Below the pieces are notes generated by a model. The model was not told the DNA's origin and made no database searches. It saw only the letters and a program-made list of their open reading frames with translations. The translations under genes and the position numbers were made by a program. Positions 1 through 7,066 of a stretch of DNA of 14,036 nt are shown here, one piece after another. Position 1 is the stretch's first letter. The number at the start of each line of letters is the position of its first letter. The DNA is from JBFKMV01 sp041629655 (GTDB taxonomy: Bacteria > Acidobacteriota > Polarisedimenticolia > Polarisedimenticolales > Polarisedimenticolaceae): positions 1-14,036 of the forward strand of contig JBFKMV010000139.1 in the NCBI GenBank assembly GCA_041629655.1, written 5' to 3'.

Positions 1-484
1 GGATCGCCTCCAGGCCGGCCAGCAGCTGGGAAGCGATCTCGCTCGCCGCTCTCAACTCCAGCGGTCCCTCCTCTCGCAGCAGCCCGAGCAGCGTCGCGCC
101 GTCGATGTACTCCATCGAGACCAGCTCGTGGCCGTCCACCTCGACGAGGTCGAAAATCCGGCAGACGTTGGGGGAGACGACCTCGCGGGCGGCACGGACC
201 TCGCGGCGCACCAGCTCGAAGGCACGCGCGTCGCTGAACAGCTTGCCGGTCAGGGTCTTGAGCGCGACCTCGACGCGCAGCTTGAGGTCGTAGGCCTTCC
301 AGACCTCGCCCATCCCGCCGCGGCCGAGCAGCGCTTCGATGCGGTAGCGCTCGCCGAGGATCTCGCCGGGGGAGAAGGAGGCGACTCGATCCTCACGCTC
401 GGGCAACGCTTCCGTCGGCGTGGACTCGCCGGGCACCGAAGTGACCGCAGCGGCGCGAGGATCGTCGTCGGGCGGCGCGCTCAA
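1..484 (-). CDS. Eukaryotic-type serine/threonine protein kinase, N-terminal part (runs off the left edge)
   Basis: Only the first 161 codons are inside the window. Residues 1-40 are a Pro/Asp/Glu-rich, probably disordered leader. The kinase N-lobe follows: the glycine-rich loop GRGGMGEV (54-61), the ATP-anchoring lysine in VALKTL (K76), an alpha-C glutamate candidate in LVRREV (E95) and the hinge MEYIDG (124-129). The catalytic HRD and DFG motifs lie beyond base 1 and cannot be checked. The family (PknB-like Hanks kinases) phosphorylates Ser/Thr of target proteins, usually from the cytoplasm and often on a membrane-anchored protein. I chose TTG at 484-482 as start because GAGGGGG (496-490) sits 5 bases upstream. 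The next in-frame candidate, GTG at 436, has no ribosome binding site. It begins 19 bases after the TonB receptor stop, so co-transcription with that receptor is likely. Kinase identity is secure; the start codon is less so. Confidence 0.88.
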   Translation of the reverse strand, partial: MSAPPDDDPRAAAVTSVPGESTPTEALPEREDRVASFSPGEILGERYRIEALLGRGGMGEVWKAYDLKLRVEVALKTLTGKLFSDARAFELVRREVRAAREVVSPNVCRIFDLVEVDGHELVSMEYIDGATLLGLLREEGPLELRAASEIASQLLAGLEAI

Positions 485-503
485 TCGAACCCCCTCTTCG
501 TCC

Positions 504-3473
504 CTACTTGAACGTGATCCTCGCTCCCAGCCGCACGACCCTGGGACCGAGCACCTCCTCGACCCTCCCCAGCACCCTGGAGTTGTGGTCCACGCCGAGG
601 ATCGTGTCCTCGTCGAACAGGTTGAACACCTCCAGGCTCAGGTCGAGGTTCGTGCCGCCCTCGAGCTGCAACAGGTGGCCGAGCCGCAGGTCCACCATGT
701 GCAGGTCGTCGCAGCGATAGCTGTCGCTACCGTGGATCTGCATCGAGGGGGTCCCCCAGCGGCCGTCCGCGTCCTGCACGTCGACCTGGATGAAGGCCGG
801 CGAGTTGTAACCCTCGCGGCCGTGGATGTTCGCCGCGACGCTGAAGTTCTTGGGAAGCTGCACCAGGCCGTTGAGGTTGTACTGCCAGCGCGAGCTGCCG
901 ACGACGCCCAGGGCGCCGACCCACCCTTCGTATTGAACGACCGGGCTGCCGTCGATGGTGGCATCGCCGACGAGATTGGCCGGATCCTGGATCCCCGGGG
1001 CGGTGGTGCACTCCCCGGTGGGGCCCGTCGCGTAGCACTCGATGGCCTTGGTCCATTCCTGAACGGCGAGGAACCCGCGGAACATCCAGCGGTTCGACAG
1101 TCTCTTCGTGGCCGTCAGCTCGAGGCCGTCGAAATGCTCCGCGTAGCCCGGCCGGTTGGTCAGGATCCTCGGGCGCGAGGCGTCGGTCAGGGCGACCCCC
1201 TCGGCCGAGAGCAGGTAGGGTTGAACGTCGAATTCGGCGCCCTGTGGGAACATACACGGCCCCGCGTCCCCGTAACACTCGAGCGTTCCGCTTACGGGCG
1301 TGTCGGGGATCCAGAACGAGGCGTCGATGATGCCGCCGTTGACCAGGTCCCGCAGCGGCGTCCAGATCGTGCGGTCCCGCTCGCGCCGGGTGTAGGTCAG
1401 CGCCAGCGTGAAGTCCTTCATCAGCTCGACCTCGTAGCCCAGGGTCAGCTCGTCGACCCGCGGGGCCTCGAGGCCGGGATCGATGGCGTTGACCGGCTCG
1501 CTGACCTCTCCCGGGTCGCAGGGATCGACGTTGGTGGACCAGATCGGGCCCGTCGTGCAGTCCGCGTCGATCTCGTTGGCCGGATCCGAGGGATCGGCCG
1601 GGTTGTAATCGACGAGCTTGTCGCCGTCGAGGTCGTTCCAGAAGTAGTCGATCTCGGTCCAGGTCATCGGGTTGTTGTAGCTGACGTGAAAGTACGCGCC
1701 GAGCTGGTCTGCGTAGCGGGCGACGCCGCCGCGCAGCAGGTGCCGCCGTGCGGTGTCGAAGGTGTAGGTCACGCCGACCCGCGGCAGGACGTCCTCCCAG
1801 GTGAAGCCGGGATCGAAGCCCTCGAACTCCAGCGCGGGAAGGCAGGTCGGGCACAGCCCGTTGGCACGGGAACGCGAGGGCAACTGGCGGCCGTGTTGCT
1901 TCGTGTACAGCGCGCCCAGGTTCACGGTCCAGTTGCCGGCCAGCATCGTGTCGCCGGCCCAGACGCTCTCGTATTCCGTCTCCGTCTTCAGGCTGACCTG
2001 TCGGTACAGCCAGGCCTGGCCGAGCCACTCGACGGCGATCACGTCCTGCAGCCCGTAGCCGCTGGTCGATACGACCTCGGCCTCCTTGTACTTGAAGCCG
2101 AACTTGAGCTCGTGGGCGACGCGCCCGGTATCGGCGAACCAGTTGCCCCGGACGGCGTACTGGTGCTGCGGGCGGTCGTAAAAGCCGTCCCAGAAGGTGT
2201 CCCGAAAGACCAGATCGGCGTCCCAGCGAATCTGATCGGCGGTGCCCTGCGGTGTGAGCTGGAACCCGCCGTGAACGTGGCCGTACTGGGCCGAGACCTC
2301 GACGTTCGGGTTGAAGAAATGGCTGAAGTCGAGCGTGGAGATGGGAGACGGTCCCGTCTGGTTCCAGGTCGTCGCCGGCGGACGGGAGACGCCCGCGCCG
2401 CGACCGGCCACGATTTTGTCACCCTCGGTGAAAAAGCCCTTGAGCGAGGTACGCCCGCCCAGGTTCGCGTTCAGCTTGCCCGTGTAGTTGCGCAGCTTGG
2501 TGCGTTCGGTCTGCACGGTTCCGCCGGGATCAGGCTCCAGCAGGGCGATATCATTCTGCGAGAAGCCGAGCCAGTACCAGGCCTTGTCGACGACGATCGG
2601 GCCGCCGATCTCGAAGGACTTCTCGAACACCTCGTCGATCCTGTCGCCTTCGAAGCGCTCGCCGTCGGGCTGGGTCGGGTTCGGCGAGCTGTCCTGCAGG
2701 TCGCGGTTGGCCAGCAGCAGGCCGATCCTCCCCGAGAGCCGGTTCATGCCCTGCTTGGTCGTGAAGTTCAGACGCACGCCGGGAGTCAGTTGCTCCAGGT
2801 CGCCGCCCGCGGTGGTGAAGCCGATCTCGTTGAAGCTGTTCCAGTGGAAGTAGGTCGAGGTCGCGCCCAGGGCGGCCAGATCGGTGAACTCCAGACGGTC
2901 CATGACCCAGGTCGTCGTCGCGTGGCGGGCGCCCTTGGAGACGAAGGCCGCCTGCATCCCGCTCTGGTCGCCGCCGCAGTTGGGCCTATCGGTCTGGATG
3001 CCGGGGATCATGCTCATGATCGCCCAGGGGTCCCGGGCCGTCGGGATGTCGTCGACCTCCTCGGGGTTGAGCACCGTGGACGTGCCGGTCCTGCGCTTGT
3101 CCAGCAGCGGCGTGATCGCCGTGACCACCACCTCCTCGTGGATCCGGGTCCGCTCGAGGCTGACGTCCATTTCGGTGTTGGCGCTGGTGTTGACGACGAC
3201 GCCCCGCAGGATCTTGGTCGCGAAGCCGTCCTTGCCGATCTCGATCTCGTAGCGGCCCGGCTCGAGCTTGATGAAGCGCACCTGCCCGCGATCGTCGGTC
3301 ATGGCGGTGCGGCGGCCCCCGAAGCCGCTGATCGCGACCTCGGCTTCGACGAGCGGGCGGCCGTCCTCCGTCGATACGGTCAGGTACAGGTTGCCCCGGT
3401 ACTCCTGGGCCAGGGCCGGAGCCAGCGCCGAGAGGAACAGCAACATCGCGACGGCAGTGCTGCGTTTCAACAT
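504..3473 (-). CDS. TonB-dependent outer-membrane receptor with N-terminal carboxypeptidase-regulatory-like domain (Oar-like)
   Basis: A 989-residue protein. Residues 1-23 are a signal peptide (hydrophobic core, ALA-Q cleavage site). Residues 24-108 form a CarboxypepD_reg-like beta-sandwich (DGRPLVEAEVAISG, then LEPGRYEIEI). A TonB-box-like EEVVVTA at 113-119 is followed by a plug (PTARDPWAIMSMIPGI, 144-159). The rest is a long beta-barrel with alternating aromatic strands, ending in RLGARITFK. Length and order match Oar-type receptors common in Acidobacteriota, which import or bind large substrates at the outer membrane using TonB energy; the substrate cannot be predicted. The ATG at 3473 is fixed by AAGGAG (3485-3480) 6 bases upstream and by the signal peptide; the frame stays open further upstream but without a signal or ribosome site. 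Several predicted loops carry close Cys pairs (for example LCPTCL) and an Asp-rich segment (DLDGDKLVDYNPADPSDP). The Ser/Thr kinase follows after 19 bases. Confidence 0.93.
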   Translation of the reverse strand: MLKRSTAVAMLLFLSALAPALAQEYRGNLYLTVSTEDGRPLVEAEVAISGFGGRRTAMTDDRGQVRFIKLEPGRYEIEIGKDGFATKILRGVVVNTSANTEMDVSLERTRIHEEVVVTAITPLLDKRRTGTSTVLNPEEVDDIPTARDPWAIMSMIPGIQTDRPNCGGDQSGMQAAFVSKGARHATTTWVMDRLEFTDLAALGATSTYFHWNSFNEIGFTTAGGDLEQLTPGVRLNFTTKQGMNRLSGRIGLLLANRDLQDSSPNPTQPDGERFEGDRIDEVFEKSFEIGGPIVVDKAWYWLGFSQNDIALLEPDPGGTVQTERTKLRNYTGKLNANLGGRTSLKGFFTEGDKIVAGRGAGVSRPPATTWNQTGPSPISTLDFSHFFNPNVEVSAQYGHVHGGFQLTPQGTADQIRWDADLVFRDTFWDGFYDRPQHQYAVRGNWFADTGRVAHELKFGFKYKEAEVVSTSGYGLQDVIAVEWLGQAWLYRQVSLKTETEYESVWAGDTMLAGNWTVNLGALYTKQHGRQLPSRSRANGLCPTCLPALEFEGFDPGFTWEDVLPRVGVTYTFDTARRHLLRGGVARYADQLGAYFHVSYNNPMTWTEIDYFWNDLDGDKLVDYNPADPSDPANEIDADCTTGPIWSTNVDPCDPGEVSEPVNAIDPGLEAPRVDELTLGYEVELMKDFTLALTYTRRERDRTIWTPLRDLVNGGIIDASFWIPDTPVSGTLECYGDAGPCMFPQGAEFDVQPYLLSAEGVALTDASRPRILTNRPGYAEHFDGLELTATKRLSNRWMFRGFLAVQEWTKAIECYATGPTGECTTAPGIQDPANLVGDATIDGSPVVQYEGWVGALGVVGSSRWQYNLNGLVQLPKNFSVAANIHGREGYNSPAFIQVDVQDADGRWGTPSMQIHGSDSYRCDDLHMVDLRLGHLLQLEGGTNLDLSLEVFNLFDEDTILGVDHNSRVLGRVEEVLGPRVVRLGARITFK

Positions 3474-3879
3474 GGTGGACTCCTTTCGGCGGCGGGCCGG
3501 GCACCCTGCGGGCGGTCGGGAGACGACGCGGCGGTCGCTGATCCTCGAACGGCGCGCGCAACGGACCGTACGGGTGCAGGACGCTCGGAAGACGCCACGG
3601 CGGGTGAGCCCGGGGTGCGGTTGGTGCGGGCCTACCCTTCGCGCCGCGTCACGGTGAGGGCTCTGGAGACGCATGGCGCGCCCTCGTGTTCTGGCTTTGA
3701 ACCCATGCCAGCACCGGTCGAGCCGCGCCGTCAAGACAGCTTGCTGACCGATCCTCCGGTATTTGTGGTGATTCGGGCCGGACCGCCGTGCTGCCGCTGC
3801 GGCCCCGCGCGAGACGGATCGCCGCGGACCGCACGCTCGGGCGGGTCCCCTCGGTCCGCTCCCGACCCCGAACTGGCAG
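3474..3879. other. Non-coding gap upstream of the TonB receptor (406 bases)
   Basis: No convincing gene on either strand; open frames here have compositional-shadow amino-acid content. No PIN-domain or other toxin can be read downstream of the RHH gene. On the minus strand the only promoter-like pair is TTGACG (3734-3729) with an 18-base spacer to TGGCAT preceded by TG. That is a poor match, so the receptor's promoter is not securely located. A 5-bp stem CTGGC/GCCAG with an 11-base loop lies at 3691-3711. The Shine-Dalgarno sequence of the receptor is at 3485-3480. Confidence 0.5.
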
Positions 3880-4011
3880 TCATGGGGACCGCGCCAGTGC
3901 GTCGGCCAGGAGTCGGGAGATGATCTTGCCCATCGGGAGACCCTGCTCGCGCTGGAGGCGCTTGATCTCCTTCAGGATCGGGGCGTCGATATCGACCGTC
4001 GTCCTGGCCAT
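3880..4011 (-). CDS. Ribbon-helix-helix (VapB/CopG-like) mini-protein, orphan antitoxin or small repressor
   Basis: A 43-residue protein. The N-terminal beta-strand MARTTVDID (1-9) is followed by helix 1 (PILKEIKRLQREQG, 11-24) and helix 2 (MGKIISRLLADALA, 27-40). This is the standard RHH DNA-binding layout of VapB and CopG proteins, which dimerise, bind operator DNA through the strand and autoregulate. It ends right after helix 2, whereas VapB antitoxins normally continue for some 30-40 residues of toxin-binding tail. No PIN-type toxin gene follows. It may therefore be an orphan, a remnant or a stand-alone regulator. ATG 4011 puts the beta-strand at the N-terminus as in the family. An in-frame ATG at 4038 would add nine residues. 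No Shine-Dalgarno sequence precedes either, but a promoter is placed for leaderless transcription at 4011. Confidence 0.75.
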   Translation of the reverse strand: MARTTVDIDAPILKEIKRLQREQGLPMGKIISRLLADALARSP

Positions 4012-4019
4012 GATGCTTG

Positions 4020-4048
4020 ATGATGGGCGAGACAACATCTGATGTCAA
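4020..4048 (-). promoter_or_regulatory. Predicted sigma70-type promoter of the RHH gene, leaderless geometry
   Basis: On the minus strand a perfect -35 TTGACA (4048-4043), a 17-base spacer and a -10 CATCAT (4025-4020, 4/6 to TATAAT). The -10 ends 8 bases before the A of the ATG at 4011, so transcription should begin at or next to the start codon. The promoter sits just beyond the stop of the enolase-like gene (4068). Confidence 0.55.
4035..4045. promoter_or_regulatory. Candidate operator: inverted repeat ACATC-T-GATGT
   Basis: A perfect 5+1+5 inverted repeat that overlaps the -35 element and the start of the spacer of the RHH promoter. A bound repressor would block RNA polymerase. RHH proteins commonly bind short palindromes in their own promoters, so autoregulation is the natural inference. 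The repeat is short and could occur by chance. Confidence 0.4.
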
Positions 4049-4067
4049 CCGGGCCGATTCGCAGTGT

Positions 4068-5117
4068 TCAAGCCACGAATCCAGGCTGCTCGCCGAGAGG
4101 AGGCCTCAGTGGAGAAACGGGCAGGTCGGCCGCAACCTCGTCCCGGTTGAACCCGGTCGGCGCCACGTCGTTCGCCGCATCCGGGTGGAACAGGCTCGCC
4201 AGGGCCTGGATCTGCGCGCGGCCCGGTCCGATCTCGAACTGCCCGCCGCCGTACATCGCGATGCCGCCGGCCTCGCAGTACTCGTAGACGCGCAGCAGCT
4301 CCGACAGGAACCCGAAGCGCGACGGCTTGACGTTGATCGTGCGCGGCGGGAACGGGAGCTGCTCGACGTCGGCCAGGGAGTGGAGCGGGGCGTCCCAGGT
4401 GATGCGCTCGCGGTGGGGGGCAAGGACCTTGCGCGTCTGCTTGTTCCAGGCCGGGTCCTCGATCAGGGCCTCGGGGAGGTGCTCGGCGATCCAGCGGTAC
4501 TGCTCGGGGTCGGGCTTCGGGCCGGTGTAGCTGCCGTGGTAGTGGCCCTTGAGGTCCACGCAGTCGATCCCGCCGAGCTGCGCGAGCGCGGCGACGGTCT
4601 CGCGGGTCCAGCTCTCGGCGAGATCGACCTTGAAGCGGGTCTCGGGGTAGCGCTCGCGGACGCGTTCGAGTCGTGCGGTGCCGGGGGGCTCGCCGAGTCC
4701 CAGCGAGACCACGTAGCTCACCGGGCGCGGTTTTCGTTCGAGCGCCTTGGCGAGGCTCAGCCCGTTCTGACGCAGCGCGAGGTCGAGCGCGGCGCTCTCG
4801 AAGGCCCAGCGGCGGTACAGGCGGTACTCGGGACGGCTCGGCGGGTGCGCCGGGAACAGCTCGATCGCGTCGAGCACGCGCGAGAAGCCGTCGAGCGTGG
4901 TCCGTCCGGCGAGGGGGAAATCGGTGCCGCTCGCTCGCAGCGCGACGTGGTCGGGCTCGTCGTAGCACACGTCCTCGCCGAGACCCTCGGCGCCCGCGCC
5001 GCTCAGGCGCACCACCGTGGTGTGACGCGTCCAGCCGGCCCCGGTGGCCAGCGCCAGCGGCTCCAGGCGGTAGCTCTCGATCTCCAGCGGGAGATCGGCC
5101 AGGCGGGCGTAGAGCAC
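4068..5117 (-). CDS. Enolase-superfamily enzyme (mandelate racemase/muconate cycloisomerase-like), substrate unknown
   Basis: A 349-residue protein. The C-terminal barrel carries the expected series of residues: K163 (RFKVD), D188 (CVDLKG), E220 (LIEDP), D242 (TWDAP), K264 (NVKPSRFG), then a GGGQFEIG segment (290-297). Spacings E220-D242 (22) and D242-K264 (22) match those of the superfamily's metal-ligand and general-base positions. The family abstracts a proton alpha to a carboxylate, giving Mg-stabilised enolates (racemases, cycloisomerases, o-succinylbenzoate synthase). Unusually, the usual K-x-K reads K-x-D and D-x-N reads D-x-K, so the reaction cannot be named. GTG 5117 is the start: AGGAG (5128-5124) overlaps the TAG stop of the upstream lipoprotein gene, 6 bases away, showing translational coupling. 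It has no signal peptide and is therefore cytoplasmic. Superfamily membership is good, function open. Confidence 0.78.
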   Translation of the reverse strand: MLYARLADLPLEIESYRLEPLALATGAGWTRHTTVVRLSGAGAEGLGEDVCYDEPDHVALRASGTDFPLAGRTTLDGFSRVLDAIELFPAHPPSRPEYRLYRRWAFESAALDLALRQNGLSLAKALERKPRPVSYVVSLGLGEPPGTARLERVRERYPETRFKVDLAESWTRETVAALAQLGGIDCVDLKGHYHGSYTGPKPDPEQYRWIAEHLPEALIEDPAWNKQTRKVLAPHRERITWDAPLHSLADVEQLPFPPRTINVKPSRFGFLSELLRVYEYCEAGGIAMYGGGQFEIGPGRAQIQALASLFHPDAANDVAPTGFNRDEVAADLPVSPLRPPLGEQPGFVA

Positions 5118-5126
5118 GGCCGGCTC

Positions 5127-5570
5127 CTACGGTCCGTAGAGCGTGATCGTCACCGGCTCGGGGTCGCGCCGGATCACCTCGCCGGCGCGCTCGTGCTGCA
5201 AGCGGCCGATGATCGTGTAGGGGCCGCCGTAGATGTCGGCCGGGAAGCTGAAGCTGCCGACGTAACGGCCGGCCTCGGCCTCGACCATCGGTTGGCGGGC
5301 GGCGATGGCGGGGGAGACGTCGAAGCTCGCGGCCAGGCCGGGGTCGCCGAGCACGGTGACCTCCACGACGACCCGGCCGCCCGCGGCGCGGCGGTCGGTC
5401 AGGGTGTGCGAGACCTCCCGGAGCGTCGGCTTCTCGTACATGATGCTGCCCTGGAGCTCCAGCACCATCTTGGGCTTGGGGCAGCCGGCCGAGAGCGGCA
5501 GCAGCAACAGCGCCGGCAGCGCCAGGATCGCGGCGAGCCTCGGGGTGCGGCTGGGGCGGTGGGCGGTCAT
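5127..5570 (-). CDS. Small predicted lipoprotein, function unknown
   Basis: A 147-residue protein with an Arg-rich N-region, a Leu/Ala hydrophobic core (12-26) and a lipobox LSAGC with the lipidated Cys at 30. Pro, not Asp, follows the Cys, so outer-membrane sorting is expected if proteobacterial Lol rules apply. The mature part is about 117 residues and beta-rich (VVVEVTVLG, 67-75; GRYVGSFSFP, 101-110; GGPYTIIGRL, 115-124), like a single Ig-type or macroglobulin-like sandwich. I do not recognise the family. It is the first gene of an operon with the enolase-like enzyme, whose ribosome binding site lies across this gene's stop codon. ATG 5570 has no Shine-Dalgarno sequence but is preceded by a strong promoter-like element that predicts a leaderless transcript. 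It is transcribed away from the glycosyltransferase. Confidence 0.8.
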   Translation of the reverse strand: MTAHRPSRTPRLAAILALPALLLLPLSAGCPKPKMVLELQGSIMYEKPTLREVSHTLTDRRAAGGRVVVEVTVLGDPGLAASFDVSPAIAARQPMVEAEAGRYVGSFSFPADIYGGPYTIIGRLQHERAGEVIRRDPEPVTITLYGP

Positions 5571-5578
5571 GGCGCGGC

Positions 5579-5608
5579 ATTATGACCGGCCTGGCGCCGT
5601 CGTATCAA
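5579..5608 (-). promoter_or_regulatory. Predicted sigma70-type promoter of the lipoprotein/enolase-like operon, leaderless geometry
   Basis: Minus strand -35 TTGATA (5608-5603, 5/6), 18-base spacer, -10 CATAAT (5584-5579, 5/6). This is unusually AT-rich for this DNA. The -10 ends 8 bases before the A of ATG 5570, and no ribosome binding site is present. Transcription starting at the ATG is the simplest reading. Confidence 0.6.
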
Positions 5609-5636
5609 GGACCGGGCGGCCGGGGAGGCCGCTATC

Positions 5637-6845
5637 ATGGCCCGCATGCAGATCCTGTTCGTCCATCCCAACTTCCCGGCGCAGTTCGGCCCGGTGGCCC
5701 GCTGGCTGGCGCGGCGCGACGACGTGGATTGCGTGTTCCTGTCGCAACAGGCGGAGGGCGAGCGCGACGGGATCCGCTGCATCCCGTTCGAGCTGCGCGG
5801 CGGGGCGCGGCGCGAGACGCACTACTGCTCGCGCACCTTCGAGAACGCGGTGTGGCGCGCGCATGCGGTCTACCGCGCCTGCAAGGAGGCGTCCGACCTG
5901 CGACCCGACCTGATCGTCGGTCACAGCGGGTTCGGCAGCACGGCGATGCTGCCGGAGCTTTACGATTGCCCGATCGTCAACCTGTTCGAGTTCTTCTACC
6001 ACCCCCACGATTCGGACATGGACTTCCGCCCCGAGTATCCGCCGCGCGAGATCGACCACCTACGCGCCCGGATGCGTAACGCGATGATCCTGATCGATCT
6101 TCACACCTGTGCGTCGGGATACTCGCCCACGCGCTGGCAGAAGGACCTGTTTCCGGCGGAGTGGGCCTCGAAGATCGAGGTGATCCACGACGGCGTCGAC
6201 GTCGAGCTGTGGCAGCGGCGGGCGGGGGAGCGGCGGATCGGGGACGAGACGATCGATCCCGGCACGCGCATCGTGACCTACGCGGCGCGCGGGCTGGAGT
6301 CGATGCGCGGCTTCGACGTGTTCGTGCGCGTGGCCAAGCGCATCGCGGCGGAGCGGGACGACGTGCTGTTCGTGGTCGCCGGCGGCGACGAGACCCACTA
6401 CGGCAACGACCTGCGCCACACCGGCGGGGTGTCGTTCCGCGAGCACGTGCTGCGCACCGAGCGACCGGACCCGGCGCGGTTCCGCTTCCTGGGCCTGGTG
6501 CCGCCCGAGGAGCTGGCGCGGGTGCTGTCGCTCGGCGATCTCCACGTTTACCTGACCGTCCCGTTCGTGCTGTCCTGGTCGGTGCTCGACGCCATGGCCT
6601 GCGAGTGCACGGTGCTGGCCTCGGACACCGCGCCGGTGCGCGAGGTGCTGCGGCACGGCGAGAACGCCCTGCTGGCGGATTTCTTCGACGTGGACGGACT
6701 CGCCGCCGCGGCCCTCGAGGTGCTGGACGACCCGGCGGGACACCGGAAGCTCGGGCGGGCCGCCCGCCGCACCGTCGTCGAGGGCTACTCGACCGCGGTC
6801 ACGCTGCCCCGGCTGTGGGACCTGTTCTCCCGCGTCTCCCGTTGA
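5637..6845 (+). CDS. Glycosyltransferase, GT4 type (GT-B fold, Glyco_trans_4_3-like N-domain)
   Basis: A 402-residue protein. The N-domain starts MQILFVHPNFPAQFG (4-18) and contains RPDLIVGHSGFGS (89-101), NLFEFFYHP (115-123) and the linker SPTRWQKDLFP (163-173), the pattern of Pfam Glyco_trans_4_3. The C-domain has KIEVIHDGVD (179-188), FVVAGGDE (245-252), FRFLGLVP (282-289) and the sugar-nucleotide segment VPFVLSWSVLDAMACE (308-323), then SDTAPVREVL (329-338). The family transfers a sugar from an NDP donor to lipid or polysaccharide acceptors on the cytoplasmic side of the membrane; donor and acceptor are unknown. The usual LEAMACG reads LDAMACE here. ATG 5637 is preceded by GGGGAGG (5622-5628) at 8 bases; ATG 5646 is the alternative. 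It is a lone gene, divergent from the lipoprotein operon, with no sugar-synthesis neighbours in view. Confidence 0.9.
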   Translation: MARMQILFVHPNFPAQFGPVARWLARRDDVDCVFLSQQAEGERDGIRCIPFELRGGARRETHYCSRTFENAVWRAHAVYRACKEASDLRPDLIVGHSGFGSTAMLPELYDCPIVNLFEFFYHPHDSDMDFRPEYPPREIDHLRARMRNAMILIDLHTCASGYSPTRWQKDLFPAEWASKIEVIHDGVDVELWQRRAGERRIGDETIDPGTRIVTYAARGLESMRGFDVFVRVAKRIAAERDDVLFVVAGGDETHYGNDLRHTGGVSFREHVLRTERPDPARFRFLGLVPPEELARVLSLGDLHVYLTVPFVLSWSVLDAMACECTVLASDTAPVREVLRHGENALLADFFDVDGLAAAALEVLDDPAGHRKLGRAARRTVVEGYSTAVTLPRLWDLFSRVSR

Positions 6846-6892
6846 GGCGGCCGCCGGTCCCGCCGCGCCCCCCGCAAAAGTCCCCCGTTTTG

Positions 6893-6922
6893 TTGACTTT
6901 CGAACGGCTTTCGTGGTAACAG
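6893..6922 (+). promoter_or_regulatory. Possible promoter of the barrel/giant-protein operon
   Basis: TTGACT (6893-6898, 5/6) with an 18-base spacer to TAACAG (6917-6922, 3/6), preceded by TGG as in extended -10 promoters. It lies in the only AT-richer patch of the 221-base gap after the glycosyltransferase and would give a leader of about 135 bases. The -10 is weak. Confidence 0.35.
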
Positions 6923-7066
6923 CGTCGGTTCCGTTCACGGGTCGGATGGAACCAGCGAGGCGTCGGGTCCCCACGGCAGGCCGGGAAGGCTTCCGTTGTG
7001 GACGGGGACCGGGCCCGCCGGTATCTCCCTGAAGACCCCTGTGTTGCGCCGGCTGGAGGGTTCTCG

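Noticed and set aside
3691..3711. Hairpin CTGGC/GCCAG with GGTTCAAA in the loop on the minus strand, suggestive of a tRNA T-arm
   Set aside because: No acceptor stem, D-arm or anticodon arm around it; a five-base stem is expected by chance in GC-rich DNA.
3474..3879. A toxin partner (PIN domain) for the RHH protein
   Set aside because: All three minus-strand frames were read: no conserved acidic PIN residues or plausible start with a ribosome site.
420..3923. A 1167-codon open frame on the plus strand
   Set aside because: It lies antisense to the TonB receptor and shows the low-complexity Val/Asp/Gly/Arg content of a GC-rich shadow; the receptor has a signal peptide, ribosome site and domains.
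4017..5585. A 522-codon plus-strand frame and a 511-codon minus-strand frame across the same region
   Set aside because: Both are shadows of the coupled lipoprotein and enolase-like genes, which have a lipobox, an active-site series and an overlapping ribosome site.
5580..5608. A plus-strand promoter for the glycosyltransferase (TTATGA and TATCAA)
   Set aside because: Both hexamers are weak and coincide with the complement of the much better lipoprotein promoter.
6846..6855. Palindrome GGCGGCCGCC directly after the glycosyltransferase stop, as a terminator
   Set aside because: It has no loop and is not followed by a clean T-run; it is a simple GC-rich palindrome.
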